Of a stretch of 64,000 nt of DNA, positions 43,540 to 52,911 are shown one piece after another. Position numbers and translations under genes: made by a program. Each line of letters starts with the position of its first letter. The first letter of the stretch is position 1. Source of the DNA: an uncultured Eubacterium sp. (lineage in GTDB: Bacteria > Bacillota > Clostridia > Peptostreptococcales > Anaerovoracaceae); assembly GCA_902495595.1 (NCBI GenBank), contig CABUXV010000006.1:1-64000 (forward strand). The letters are read 5' to 3'. A model generated the notes under the pieces. It ran no database searches. It was given only the letters and a program-made list of their open reading frames with translations, and was not told the DNA's origin.

Positions 43540-44809
43540 CTATGCGCTCCAGTTCTTCCAAATATTTTTTAAACGCCGCCTCGCTGCCGTTTTCCGTAGG
43601 TTCATAATACTTTACCCTTTCCCTATAAAGGTTATCGGGAAGATACTGCTGCGTAACATATCCTCCATATGAATGAGGGTACTTGTAGTCTATTCCCCTG
43701 CCAAGCTTTTCTGCCCCGCTGTAATGGGAATCCTTCAAATGATTCGGAACATCATCTATTTTCCTGCTTCTCAAATCCGATGATGCTTTTTCTATGGCCA
43801 TTATAGATGAATTGGATTTAGGACAGGATGCAAGAAGTATAACTGCCTGAGCCAAGTTTATCCTGGCTTCCGGAAATCCTACCATCTGCGCCGCCTGTAC
43901 ACAGGAAGTCACTATCGAAACAGCGCTCGGATAAGCCATTCCTATATCCTCGCTTGCCATTACCATAAGGCGTCTTCCTATCATTACTACATCCGCTCCG
44001 CCTTCTATGAGTCTTGCCAGATAATGTACAGCTGCGTGAGGATCGCTTCCTCTTATGGATTTCTGAAGCGCCGAAAGAAGATTGTATTTATCTTCTTCCC
44101 TGTCGTAAAAGACCGTCTGTCTCTGCATCGCTTCGCCTATTATTTTTTTATCTATTACGCTGTTTTCCGAAAGATTATCTACGATAAATCCCAGTGTATC
44201 AAGAGCAACTCTACAGTCTCCATTGCTCATTTGAGCCAGCATTATCAAAGCATCTTCTTCATATGCTATATTAAGACCTCCAAAGCCTTTTTCATCATCT
44301 TTCAAAGTTCTCTTCAATATGACAGCAAGCTCTTCAGCCGACAGCCTTTTAAACTCATATATATTTCTTACTCTGCTCAGCACCGCATTATTTACTGAAA
44401 AATAGGGATTCTCTGTCGTACTTCCTATAAACTTTATTATTCCCTCTTCTATAGCTTTCAAAAGGGTGTCCTGTTGAAATTTATTCCATCTGTGAACCTC
44501 ATCCACATAAAGACATGTTGTTTCTTTCATCAAACCGTAAAACCGTACAGAGGCATTTTCTAAAATTGTCTTCAGTTCCTTTGTTCCTGTTACCGACGCA
44601 TTTATTTCCACAAAACTGCTGTCTATTTCACCTGCTATTATTCTGGCTAAAGTCGTTTTGCCCGTTCCCGAAGGACCGAAAAATATTGCAGAATCAAAAG
44701 TTTTGTTTTTTATTGAATTGTAAAACAACGAGCCCTCAAACATAAAATGTGTTTGTCCAACAAATTCTTCAAGTTTTGCAGGTCTCATTTTAGTAGATAG
44801 CGGTATCAT
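43517..44809 (-). CDS. rarA: Replication-associated recombination protein A (RarA/MgsA)
   Basis: 430-aa AAA+ ATPase acting at stalled forks. LEEFVGQTHFM, Walker A GPSGTGKTTLA, Walker B LYVDEVHRWNKFQQD, sensor 1 IGSTTENPYF and the C-terminal tetramerisation domain with YLPD are all present. AAAGGA lies 10 bases before the ATG. Follows the SPOR-domain gene by 14 bases on the same strand. Confidence 0.95.
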   Translation of the reverse strand: MIPLSTKMRPAKLEEFVGQTHFMFEGSLFYNSIKNKTFDSAIFFGPSGTGKTTLARIIAGEIDSSFVEINASVTGTKELKTILENASVRFYGLMKETTCLYVDEVHRWNKFQQDTLLKAIEEGIIKFIGSTTENPYFSVNNAVLSRVRNIYEFKRLSAEELAVILKRTLKDDEKGFGGLNIAYEEDALIMLAQMSNGDCRVALDTLGFIVDNLSENSVIDKKIIGEAMQRQTVFYDREEDKYNLLSALQKSIRGSDPHAAVHYLARLIEGGADVVMIGRRLMVMASEDIGMAYPSAVSIVTSCVQAAQMVGFPEARINLAQAVILLASCPKSNSSIMAIEKASSDLRSRKIDDVPNHLKDSHYSGAEKLGRGIDYKYPHSYGGYVTQQYLPDNLYRERVKYYEPTENGSEAAFKKYLEELERIDERNKKS

Positions 44810-44823
44810 CAGTATTATATCCT

Positions 44824-45330
44824 TTATTCATATATTTCCGTAACAAAAGCTTTGGTTCCCTCAGGCAGTTTATCAAGAGCTGACCTTGCTTCATCTTTCG
44901 TTTTATAAGTTTCACCTACAATTTTATACATACTGTTTTGCTCTTTCACCTGAAGACCTGTTATATTCAAGGCTGACATGGCTTTTTCAGCGGCATCTTT
45001 ACTGGAATAGCTTCCGAACTGCAAAGCATATCCTGTCAGCTTTCCGCTGCTTTCAACCTTTACATCATCTTCAACAACCTTGCTCTCCTTGTCCTTAGAT
45101 GAATCAGAAGAATCTTTTTTCGATTTTTCATCCTGCTTATCAGAAAGCTTTTCCGTTACCTGGGGAACGTAATTAACTACAGGCTCTACCACATATTTAG
45201 CCGTAGCGTATCCGCATCCTACGGAAAGGCACAAAATAATGATTACAGGCATATAATTAGGCTTCACCCTTCTTCTGCCGTTTCCTCTTGCATTTCCTCT
45301 GAAATTTTTTGCGTATCTTTTGTTTCTCAT
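44824..45330 (-). CDS. Membrane-anchored SPOR-domain protein
   Basis: 168 aa. A basic N-terminus, one transmembrane helix (residues about 28-46), a charged low-complexity linker rich in Lys, Ser and Asp (about 60-92), and a C-terminal SPOR domain (YALQFGSYSSKDAAEKAM...FVTEIY). SPOR domains bind denuded septal peptidoglycan, so a role at the division or sporulation septum is likely. GAGAGGAATATTC precedes the ATG. First gene of the SPOR-rarA-ispH/rpsA series. Confidence 0.85.
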   Translation of the reverse strand: MRNKRYAKNFRGNARGNGRRRVKPNYMPVIIILCLSVGCGYATAKYVVEPVVNYVPQVTEKLSDKQDEKSKKDSSDSSKDKESKVVEDDVKVESSGKLTGYALQFGSYSSKDAAEKAMSALNITGLQVKEQNSMYKIVGETYKTKDEARSALDKLPEGTKAFVTEIYE

Positions 45331-45455
45331 GAATATTCCTCTCCTTATAAAGTATCTATTAAATACTATTAAAGAAGAGGTGTCTTTATTCCAATAAGCA
45401 CAAATCCAAAAACTTTATTACAATATTTATATCCTACATCAAAGCACATTATTTT

Positions 45456-46934
45456 TCAATGTTCTACATCGAAATCACAATCTTTAAGAGGAATTATTTT
45501 CGTCTTATGCTTTATTTTGTACCACAGATATATACCTATAAAAATCGGGATTGTTCCATAGCTTGTTATCACATCAAACCAGTTGAAATTCTCCGGCAAA
45601 AGAAAAGTATAATTTGCACCGAAAATTATTACAATACTCAAAATCGTGGCAACTATGGGACCAAAAGGGAAAAGTTTAGCTTTATAAGGCAAATCATTTA
45701 AATCTCTTCCCTGAATAACATACGCTTTTCGGAACCTGTAATGCGCAATAGCAATTCCGAGCCATATTATAAACGCTGTAATCGCAGATATATTATAAAG
45801 TGCAAAATATATTCTTCCCGTTCCCACTATTGATGACAAAAATACGCTTGAAGCTATAAGTGCAGTAACTATCACAGCATTGGTGGGAACACCCTTTTTA
45901 TTAGTCTTTGCAAAAATCTTCGGAGCTTTGTTTTCTTTTGCCATCGAATATAACATTCTGCTTGAACCGTAAAGGCTTGATGCTCCGCACGAAAGCACCG
46001 ACGTCAGAATTATTGCATTCATTATTGAAGCGGCTCCTGCTATCCCTGCCCTTTCAAAAATCATAGTAAAAGGACTCATTGTAACATCATTATCATTTGA
46101 ACCAAGAAGATTTGGATTAGTAAAAGGTATTAAAAATCCTATTACTATAATGGTACCTAAATAAAATATCATTATCCTTGAAAATACATTTTTTACCGCT
46201 CTTGGCACTGTCTTTTTGGGGTCTTCTGCTTCCCCTGCAGCAAGAGCTACCATTTCAACTCCGGAAAAAGAAAATCCTGCTGATAAAAATGCTGCCAGCA
46301 TCATTCCAAAACCACCGATAAAAGGAGCTTTGTTGCCGTTGCCATCCTCCAGTACCCAGTTGCTTATTCCCGGAGACGTTCCGCCAAGAATACCTGCAAT
46401 CATAAGAACACCGATAATAAGAAAAATTATTACAGTTACTACTTTTATGCCTGCAAACCAATATTCACTTTCTCCGAATATCTTAGCCGGAGCATAATTA
46501 AGAAGAAATAAAAATATAAGAAATCCGGCAGCCCATATTTCAACATTTGTGTCAGGCAGCCAATATTGAATTATTATAGTAGCCGCCGATATCTCGACAG
46601 CCAGAGTTATTGCCCAGGAAAACCAGTAATTCCAGCCTACGGCAAATCCGAATGCCGGGTCTACAAATCTCGATGCAAATGTTTCAAAAGAACCTGCCAC
46701 CGGAAGCAGCGTTGACATTTCTCCCAATGAAGCTATTATAAAATATACAAGTACTCCCATAACTATAAATGCAGCAACCGCTCCTCCCGGACCTGCTGAA
46801 CTGAACGTGCTCCCGCTTGTTAAGAACAAACCCGTTCCAATACTGGCACCTATTGCTATCATCGACATATGTCTTGATTTAAGACTTCTGTGAAGTTTAT
46901 CATTTTCAATTTTTTTAGATTTTTTATTACCCAT
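45456..46934 (-). CDS. APC-superfamily amino acid permease
   Basis: 492 aa with twelve helices. The amino acid transporter (AAT) signature is clear: RHMSMIAIGASIGTGLFLTSG in helix 1, AGPGGAVAAFIVMG, FAVGWNYWFSWAITLA in helix 3, and FSFSGVEMVALAAGEAEDP. It likely takes up lysine, aromatic or branched amino acids. ATG 46934 is chosen because AAAGGGG lies 6 bases before it; the open frame continues 77 codons further upstream but that part is not protein-like. Confidence 0.9.
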   Translation of the reverse strand: MGNKKSKKIENDKLHRSLKSRHMSMIAIGASIGTGLFLTSGSTFSSAGPGGAVAAFIVMGVLVYFIIASLGEMSTLLPVAGSFETFASRFVDPAFGFAVGWNYWFSWAITLAVEISAATIIIQYWLPDTNVEIWAAGFLIFLFLLNYAPAKIFGESEYWFAGIKVVTVIIFLIIGVLMIAGILGGTSPGISNWVLEDGNGNKAPFIGGFGMMLAAFLSAGFSFSGVEMVALAAGEAEDPKKTVPRAVKNVFSRIMIFYLGTIIVIGFLIPFTNPNLLGSNDNDVTMSPFTMIFERAGIAGAASIMNAIILTSVLSCGASSLYGSSRMLYSMAKENKAPKIFAKTNKKGVPTNAVIVTALIASSVFLSSIVGTGRIYFALYNISAITAFIIWLGIAIAHYRFRKAYVIQGRDLNDLPYKAKLFPFGPIVATILSIVIIFGANYTFLLPENFNWFDVITSYGTIPIFIGIYLWYKIKHKTKIIPLKDCDFDVEH

Positions 46935-47119
46935 AAAATGCCCCTTTACAATATATGTTTCAGATATATTATCCCCGCAGGAAATTTTTTTATTTGCATA
47001 ACAAAAAATAAAAAAGTCGTGCAATTCGTAATCAAAAATCCTATTACACATACTCCTCCCATAAAAAATACCGATTTTTGAAATAATTTCTTTGATATTA
47101 CGCCAGTCTATATCGGCAT

Positions 47120-47153
47120 AAAAAAAAACCTGCTCCTTAATATAGAACAGGTC
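47120..47153 (-). terminator. Terminator after the 61-aa gene
   Basis: On the minus strand ACCTGTTC pairs with GAGCAGGT around TATATTAAG, followed by a run of nine T. It supports the reality of the small gene upstream. Confidence 0.85.
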
Positions 47154-47174
47154 TTTGTTAATCATAATTTTTTA

Positions 47175-47360
47175 TTATATAAATTCCAGATAAGTATTTA
47201 TCAGCCGCTGCGCGTAGTCCATATATCCCATAGATGTGGTTAAATGAACAATACGCTCAAAATCCAATTTGGTCATTTTTTCCTTTCCGGTCAGTAAATC
47301 ATAATCACGTTTTCCGCATATTAACAAAAAATCCTCTCTCTGTTTTTCTGCTTTTTGCAT
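47175..47360 (-). CDS. Small protein, 61 aa, unknown function
   Basis: Soluble, helical, with no recognised family. AGGAGGGG lies about 5 bases before the ATG, and a strong terminator follows the stop, so this is very likely expressed. It lies divergent from an XRE regulator (189 bases apart) and ahead of the amino acid permease, so a regulatory link with either is possible but not shown. Confidence 0.65.
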   Translation of the reverse strand: MQKAEKQREDFLLICGKRDYDLLTGKEKMTKLDFERIVHLTTSMGYMDYAQRLINTYLEFI

Positions 47361-47549
47361 AAATACCCCTCCTGCAATTAACTGAAACTTTATATCAATA
47401 GAAAATACACCCGCTTAACTGTTTTCATTATAATTTTTTATTAAAAACCCACTTTAAATATACTGTGTATATGTTTCATTTATACAAGCCATTATATTAC
47501 ACTCTGTGAATGGTTACAATATAAAAAATATGAAATGAGGGGGTAAACC

Positions 47550-47912
47550 GTGGAAATAGATTATAAAGCAATCGGTCAACGTATAAAAATAGCAAGGATA
47601 AAAAAAGGAATAACACAGGAAAATGTTGCAGATATCATAGATATGACCCCTGCACACATAAGTAATGTCGAAACCGGAAAAACTAAAGTAAGCCTTCCTG
47701 CATTAATCGAAATTGCAAATGCACTTTCAGTATCAGTTGATACTCTATTATGCGATAATGTGATCAACTCAAAAATTATATTTGATAAAGAAATAAAAGA
47801 AATATTCGAAGACTGCAACGAATATGAAACGAGACTGCTTGTTGACCTGTTAAAAGCTTCTAAAACAGCAATACGTAAAGACGCAGAAAGAAAAAATCAA
47901 TTTAAAAGATAA
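47550..47912 (+). CDS. XRE-family transcriptional regulator
   Basis: 120 aa. The N-terminal helix-turn-helix (IGQRIKIARIKKGITQENVADIIDMTPAHISNVETGKTKVSLPALIEIANAL type, residues 5-60) is complete; the C-terminal 45 residues form a short helical tail. The GTG start is fixed by GAGGGGG 6-8 bases upstream. It probably regulates itself and possibly the divergent small gene or the flanking permeases. Confidence 0.88.
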   Translation: MEIDYKAIGQRIKIARIKKGITQENVADIIDMTPAHISNVETGKTKVSLPALIEIANALSVSVDTLLCDNVINSKIIFDKEIKEIFEDCNEYETRLLVDLLKASKTAIRKDAERKNQFKR

Positions 47913-47963
47913 AAAACCGCAAAGTAAAAATTACAGTCTCATGTAAAGTTTCTCTGCGGTTTT
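47913..47963. terminator. Bidirectional terminator
   Basis: AAAACCGCA (47913-47921) pairs with TGCGGTTTT (47955-47963) around a long loop. It sits between the convergent XRE gene and the downstream permease. Confidence 0.75.
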
Positions 47964-48001
47964 CTTGATTTTTATTTATATACAAATTTCATCGCAATCA
48001 T

Positions 48002-49702
48002 TTATTTACTGAAATATTTCTCTATAAAGTAATCATAATCAACAGTTTCCTCACTACTAGGTCTGTCTTTTTTATATCCATATGCCATAATACATATCCC
48101 TGCGGCAATAAAACACAGTCCTGCCCATTTGAATATTACCAGTATTTGAGGAATGAATTCTCCCATCATATCATAATCGGATGACGTCCATCCGCCATAA
48201 TCTATTTCATACCATCTGAGCCAAAACTGACCTATAAAAGTTACGCTGCCTAATAGGAATATAAATATGCCTATTCTGAATATATCTCCAAAAGCCAACT
48301 TAGTTGAAGTGTTTACCGGATATCTCCCAGGCTCATCAACACTCAGCCCTCCGTATTTCCTTTTAAAAACAATATATACCAGCGGTCCCGTGACTGTACC
48401 AATAAGACCTGTCATAAGATAATCCGTACCATTTACCAAAAGTGCAACTGCTGAAATCAAAATAGGACATGACGTAAAAAATATCAGACCTAATTTCCCT
48501 CCCGGCATAACATAAAGCCCTCTTTTTTTGCGTTCATCAACAGGTACTGTTTTTCTCAGCTTGATAACTGCAATCGACAGTATTATATAAAGATCAAGTA
48601 TAAAAACAACTTCAATACTTACGAGAGTAGTAAAGTCAGACTGAGATAAAAGCAATGTAACTATTGCCAAAGATATTATTCCCACATACGGAACTCCCCT
48701 TTTCCTGCTTATTCGTACCATAAATCTCGGACACAGATTATCATCTGCCAGCACAAAAAATCCCCTTGAGCCGGATGCCATATATGTATTAAATATAGCG
48801 CACTGAGATACAATTGCAACAAGTAAAAAAATATATCCCCATATATTACCTAAATTTTGAGTAAGAACAGTAGCATATCCTACTGTTTCGTTGCCAAATC
48901 CCCCATCTGTTGCCCAGTCCATCCAGCTTCCCGAAGGCAGAGTGGCAAGGCCTGCTATCGTAGGCAGTATATAAGTAAGCGCCACGATAGGCATGGCAAT
49001 CATTAACCCCTTTGGTATCACCTGAGGATTTTTTACTTCACCCGCCATATTTGAAATACATTCATATCCGCAGTACATCCACACACATATACATATTCCG
49101 TTTCCTATGCTGTCCAAAAGATTATATCCTTCAGGCATCATCGGCTCAACAGGACTTGTATTCCAGTTCATAAATCCTACAATCGAAACCAGTGCAAAAG
49201 CCAATACTATGAGTACGGAAAGAACAGTGCTTACTTTCCCCACTTCTTTTATTCCAAATAAATTTATAACAGTAAAAATTAAAACCATACCTATTCTGAG
49301 TACATGCAGCGATATCTCAGACATCGGTATCAGCTGACTTACATATCCGGTAACCAACGTAACATAGACACCGTTTGTTATATAAGTCGATACAGTTCCC
49401 CACCATCCTGCCTGAAATCCCCAAAATTCTCCGAATGCTTCTTTCACCCATACATATACGCCACCTTCCGAAGGCATAAGAGAGCCGCATTCTGCCGTCA
49501 GATTGCTTATAGGGTATGCCCACACGACAGGAAATACCGTAAGCAATATCAATGTCATTCCCGGACCGGATTCAGGAATCATCTCTTCTATTCCAAATGC
49601 TCCTGCGCCTACGAGACAATAGAGCATAAATACAATACCCGAAACTTTTATATCATGCTTTTTTAAACCAGCAACACCATGAACATGTGACTGTTGGCTC
49701 AT
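48002..49702 (-). CDS. APC-family amino acid permease (AGT/glutamate-GABA antiporter-like)
   Basis: 566 aa, about twelve to fourteen helices. The first helix reads GIVFMLYCLVGAGAFGIEEMIPESGPGMTL, and the second has the ESG/PAYP-type segment WAYPISNLTAECGSLMPSEGGVYVWVKEAFG, typical of the YfnA/YhdG-like APC members. A charged C-terminal tail follows the last helix. Substrate unknown. GGAGGGAG precedes the ATG. Stands alone between the XRE terminator and the Tad cluster. Confidence 0.85.
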   Translation of the reverse strand: MSQQSHVHGVAGLKKHDIKVSGIVFMLYCLVGAGAFGIEEMIPESGPGMTLILLTVFPVVWAYPISNLTAECGSLMPSEGGVYVWVKEAFGEFWGFQAGWWGTVSTYITNGVYVTLVTGYVSQLIPMSEISLHVLRIGMVLIFTVINLFGIKEVGKVSTVLSVLIVLAFALVSIVGFMNWNTSPVEPMMPEGYNLLDSIGNGICICVWMYCGYECISNMAGEVKNPQVIPKGLMIAMPIVALTYILPTIAGLATLPSGSWMDWATDGGFGNETVGYATVLTQNLGNIWGYIFLLVAIVSQCAIFNTYMASGSRGFFVLADDNLCPRFMVRISRKRGVPYVGIISLAIVTLLLSQSDFTTLVSIEVVFILDLYIILSIAVIKLRKTVPVDERKKRGLYVMPGGKLGLIFFTSCPILISAVALLVNGTDYLMTGLIGTVTGPLVYIVFKRKYGGLSVDEPGRYPVNTSTKLAFGDIFRIGIFIFLLGSVTFIGQFWLRWYEIDYGGWTSSDYDMMGEFIPQILVIFKWAGLCFIAAGICIMAYGYKKDRPSSEETVDYDYFIEKYFSK

Positions 49703-49817
49703 TTCACGCTCCCTCCATTAATTCAAACAGTATATTTTTCGATACAACCATACAAATATATCATAATTAGAGCTACTTTCATACTGTTTTTTTATGGAAA
49801 AATTTCGGTAAAATAAA

Positions 49818-50357
49818 TCAGTTTGAATTTTTGTTCATATATATTTGACGTTTGAAAATTCCTATTTTATTAACCATATCCTTTATGTAATAATTATTGT
49901 AATATACATATTTTATCGCTCTGTCCAGATATTCCTCGTTTCCATCGCAAATATCCGTTTTAAGCTGATTTATAAATTTTACTATATTTTTTCTCAAGTT
50001 TACCTTTTCTCTTCTTTCCGGTACATATGTCACTTTTATTTCCCCGGTATCTTTATTGTAAAATATCGTATTCGTATTTAATGTTATTTTCGCAGGAGTT
50101 ATAAAATATTCCACTGATTTGCCCAGTATTATAAGAGTCTTTTCCAAAATATATAGGGCATCTTCTGTCCTCTCTATCCTATATCTGCTCAGGGGTGCAA
50201 ATCCGCTGCAATCATAATATACAGTTTCTCCTTTTTCACTTCCCATAAATCCCATAGGCATAAAAAAACTGCACTGGCCTGACATAAGCATTATTTTTTC
50301 AAAATCCCTGACGCTGTTTTCATTCAGCTCAACTTTAAATTCCCTGTTATCCCACAT
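49818..50357 (-). CDS. DUF6382-like protein at the end of the Tad operon
   Basis: 179 aa resembling the N-terminal DUF6382 part of FHA-domain proteins linked to Tad pili (ALYILEKTLIILGKSVEYFI..., FYNKDTGEIKVTYVPERREKVNLRK, NIVKFINQLKTDICDGNEEYL). The FHA domain normally attached is missing: the protein stops after this segment. ATG 50357 is chosen because AAAGGAGAG lies 6 bases before it. Last gene of the cluster; its role in the pilus is not known. Confidence 0.7.
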   Translation of the reverse strand: MWDNREFKVELNENSVRDFEKIMLMSGQCSFFMPMGFMGSEKGETVYYDCSGFAPLSRYRIERTEDALYILEKTLIILGKSVEYFITPAKITLNTNTIFYNKDTGEIKVTYVPERREKVNLRKNIVKFINQLKTDICDGNEEYLDRAIKYVYYNNYYIKDMVNKIGIFKRQIYMNKNSN

Positions 50358-50377
50358 ATTAACTCTCCTTTCCCAAA

Positions 50378-51133
50378 TCATATACCTCCGCATTTGCTGC
50401 ACGGAGTATAACCTCTTTTTTCAGCATCACTTTTATCTATAACTATAATATGTTTGTTTACGGACCGGCATGTCCCTTTATGATAAGATGTTCCTTTATT
50501 TTCAAAGCAATACACTATGGAACCCAGTATAAGCTCTTTAGAATTACAGATACTGCAGGCGCTGTATGATTTCTTGATTCTGCTGCTCAGAATCTTTTTT
50601 CCAGCAGCGGTCTTTACATATGTGCACATTTCTTTATGATACTTTTCCCCCATATTGGGAAATACCCACACAGGATTCTTTTCTGTATTTTTTTCCAATG
50701 TATTGCTTCCCAGCGGATTATTCTTTCTTTTCTTTCCTACAAAATTCCTATATTTTATCTGAGAATGAAATTCAAAATTCCGTTCAAATCCCAAGGGTAA
50801 ATTCAGACTCATACCCGCCTCAAGCCTGTACGATGTAAGACTGTCATCAGTTAGATCCAAGTACATATTTCTAAAATTTTTTGTATACACGTAATCCAGT
50901 TTTTCATTATCCGATGATATCCGTTCTTTTATTTTATTTTCAACACCTCTGTAAGATATTCCGTCATAAGCTTTCAGAGAAGCTTTCGTACTCTCATCTA
51001 TGGCTGCGTAAAAGCATCTCTCCCAGGTTCCTTCCACTTTAATAAAATATCCGAGAGAAAAAACTGTAAGTATAACTAAAGGCAAAAAAATCGCTGCCTC
51101 AAGTGTATAAAATCCTCTAGAATTTCTTTTCAT
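50378..51133 (-). CDS. TadE-like pseudopilin with two putative zinc-binding repeats
   Basis: 251 aa. The N-terminus NSRGFYTLEAAIFLPLVILTV is a TadE-type pseudopilin segment (Gly before the processed residue, Glu at +5 region, hydrophobic helix). The C-terminal 100 residues contain two similar repeats: VWVFPNMGEKYHKEMC ... CSIC (155-196) and VYCFENKGTSYHKGTC ... GYTPCSKC (207-248). Each has His-x3-Cys and CXXC, as in Ada-type zinc sites. Start 51133 fits AAGGTG 7 bases upstream; its 5' end overlaps the preceding gene. Confidence 0.75.
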   Translation of the reverse strand: MKRNSRGFYTLEAAIFLPLVILTVFSLGYFIKVEGTWERCFYAAIDESTKASLKAYDGISYRGVENKIKERISSDNEKLDYVYTKNFRNMYLDLTDDSLTSYRLEAGMSLNLPLGFERNFEFHSQIKYRNFVGKKRKNNPLGSNTLEKNTEKNPVWVFPNMGEKYHKEMCTYVKTAAGKKILSSRIKKSYSACSICNSKELILGSIVYCFENKGTSYHKGTCRSVNKHIIVIDKSDAEKRGYTPCSKCGGI

Positions 51134-52322
51134 ATCCATACACCTTGCCATTTATTTCAGCTGATATATCAATGCCTGTACTGCATTCCTGAATCAAAAA
51201 ATCTTTATTATAATTATTTCTGACATTTATCTGGATTAAATCCAATATACGAGCTACTTTAATGCCTTTATCCTGAAAAAATAAAAGTACTTGTAAATAC
51301 TGACGGTAGTCATATCCTTTCTGTGCATCCGGAATTACCGTATTACCTTTTATTCCTTCAACAGCTCCTTCTAAATCTATTGCCCACGTAGATTTATCTT
51401 TTATTACGGGAACTTTATATCCCTCCCACAATAAATCCACATCGTTATCCGATTCAGCATATGCCCATGTACTTGCCAAAGCTGCCTGAGTAGCCGCAGC
51501 AGCCGGACCAGGCGTTAATATTTCCGCAGCTGTTATTACCGCATTGCGTTTATCAGAATCACCGTATATATGTGCGAGATTCAAAGGAAAACGCATAGCT
51601 TTCAGTGCCATTTCCACTCTTTTTTCATTCTTTTTATCCGATAATTCTCCGCCTAATATATACTCAGCTTCATTCTTAAAAAAATGATTTTCGCATATAA
51701 GCTCATTCTTATTATTAAACATATTCAATACATAAAGATTTAACAAAAATCCCTCACTGCCCTCTTCAAAAGCCACATCTATATCCTTCGCTTTATCTGC
51801 AATTGATTCTGCCGAAGAAGTAAGGCTTGTCTTCGGAACAGCAGATGAGGGAAGCGATGCTATTGTCGGTCCATGTCTGAGGCTTTTTTCTTCCATGCTA
51901 TTCATTTCAAATCCGCTTTTTTGAGATGATGACTTTAATATCTCCTGCATTTCAGCAAATTTTATATGCTCTAAAATCTGTTCTGCCGCCAAATCTGTAT
52001 TAGATAATGAAAATCTTCCGCATGATACCTTGATGCTCTCTATATCCACATCTTCCATATTATCAACCGAATAGGAAACATACGATTTTAATTTCCTGCT
52101 TAACTCTTTGTCAGTTCCCGTCAAAAGAAATAACCCATACTCTTTCTGTATGTAATAATCGAATTCGGAAAGCAGAGAATCTCCTGAAAAATTTAATATC
52201 CCATCCATTCTGCTCTTTACAGATTCTTCCCTTACAACATATATTAACGCTAAAACAATGGAAACCAAAGCTGTCAAAATAACGGCAAGAAATACCGAAC
52301 TGCTTCCTCTTTTATTATTCAT
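51117..52322 (-). CDS. DUF5702/TadG-like surface protein
   Basis: 401 aa. One N-terminal transmembrane helix (SVFLAVILTALVSIVLALIYVV) follows a short NKRGSS leader; the rest is predicted extracytoplasmic with acidic and Ser-rich stretches and no catalytic motif. It matches the DUF5702 proteins present in Clostridial Tad clusters, comparable with TadG. AAGGGGG lies 6 bases before ATG 52322. The start overlaps the TadE gene upstream by 8 bases. Confidence 0.75.
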   Translation of the reverse strand: MNNKRGSSSVFLAVILTALVSIVLALIYVVREESVKSRMDGILNFSGDSLLSEFDYYIQKEYGLFLLTGTDKELSRKLKSYVSYSVDNMEDVDIESIKVSCGRFSLSNTDLAAEQILEHIKFAEMQEILKSSSQKSGFEMNSMEEKSLRHGPTIASLPSSAVPKTSLTSSAESIADKAKDIDVAFEEGSEGFLLNLYVLNMFNNKNELICENHFFKNEAEYILGGELSDKKNEKRVEMALKAMRFPLNLAHIYGDSDKRNAVITAAEILTPGPAAAATQAALASTWAYAESDNDVDLLWEGYKVPVIKDKSTWAIDLEGAVEGIKGNTVIPDAQKGYDYRQYLQVLLFFQDKGIKVARILDLIQINVRNNYNKDFLIQECSTGIDISAEINGKVYGYEKKF

Positions 52323-52704
52323 CTGCTTCCCCCTTAACAATATTGCAATATCTTACATACTGCGTTGCATCCACAAAACAGCATTTATCCTCAACTACAA
52401 ATATACCCTTTTTATCAAGAAGTCCCTTGTTTTCCATGATAAGATATTTTTTTCCGTATATTTCACCATAGCTTCCCTTTTTTTCTTTATATATTTCACC
52501 ATCCCAATTTTGCTTATGCTGATAATAAGTTTTTTTAGTTATTTCGCCGGCTTCACTGCGGAGTTCAATATGCATACGGCTTCTATCAGTCATCTGACTG
52601 CAAAAAAACATTATTACGAGCACCGATGTTACAACCGCAAGTATTATAACCGGCAAAACAACAGATGCCTCCATTATGTAGCTGCCCCTTTTGCTTATCT
52701 TCAT
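52315..52704 (-). CDS. TadE-like pseudopilin
   Basis: 129 aa. KRGSYIMEASVVLPVIILAVVTSVLVIMFF is the TadE signature: prepilin-type Gly, a Glu near the new N-terminus and one helix, followed by a small extracytoplasmic domain. Minor pilus subunit. It begins just after the Flp gene, which is 5 bases upstream. Confidence 0.85.
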   Translation of the reverse strand: MKISKRGSYIMEASVVLPVIILAVVTSVLVIMFFCSQMTDRSRMHIELRSEAGEITKKTYYQHKQNWDGEIYKEKKGSYGEIYGKKYLIMENKGLLDKKGIFVVEDKCCFVDATQYVRYCNIVKGEADE

Positions 52705-52709
52705 AACAG

Positions 52710-52886
52710 TTAATTAAACCCATTTAATCCTTCAAAAGTTTTATTTACAAAATCAGTGATTTCTGTTTTGAAAATAAGCCCCAATGCTACTGCAAGAGCA
52801 ACTAAAATAGCGACCTGAACCAATTCCATCCCACGTTTATTGTTTATCCTTTTTCCATTTTTTAAATTTCTGCTTTTTATATCCAT
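52710..52886 (-). CDS. Flp1-like type IVb pilin
   Basis: 58 aa, too short for the usual ORF cut-off. INNKRGMELVQVAILVALA then a 20-residue hydrophobic helix and a short polar tail (FKTEITDFVNKTFEGLNGFN) are typical of Flp pilins. The prepilin peptidase site would be after RG, leaving MELVQ at the mature N-terminus with Glu at +2. AAAGGAT is close to the ATG. It is the major pilin candidate of the cluster, located between tadC and tadE. Confidence 0.8.
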   Translation of the reverse strand: MDIKSRNLKNGKRINNKRGMELVQVAILVALAVALGLIFKTEITDFVNKTFEGLNGFN

Positions 52887-52911
52887 ATCCTTTATAATTA
52901 TCCCTTTCTCA

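Noticed and set aside
46935..47165. 77-codon N-terminal extension of the amino acid permease
   Set aside because: Composition is not protein-like and AAAGGGG is placed exactly before ATG 46934.
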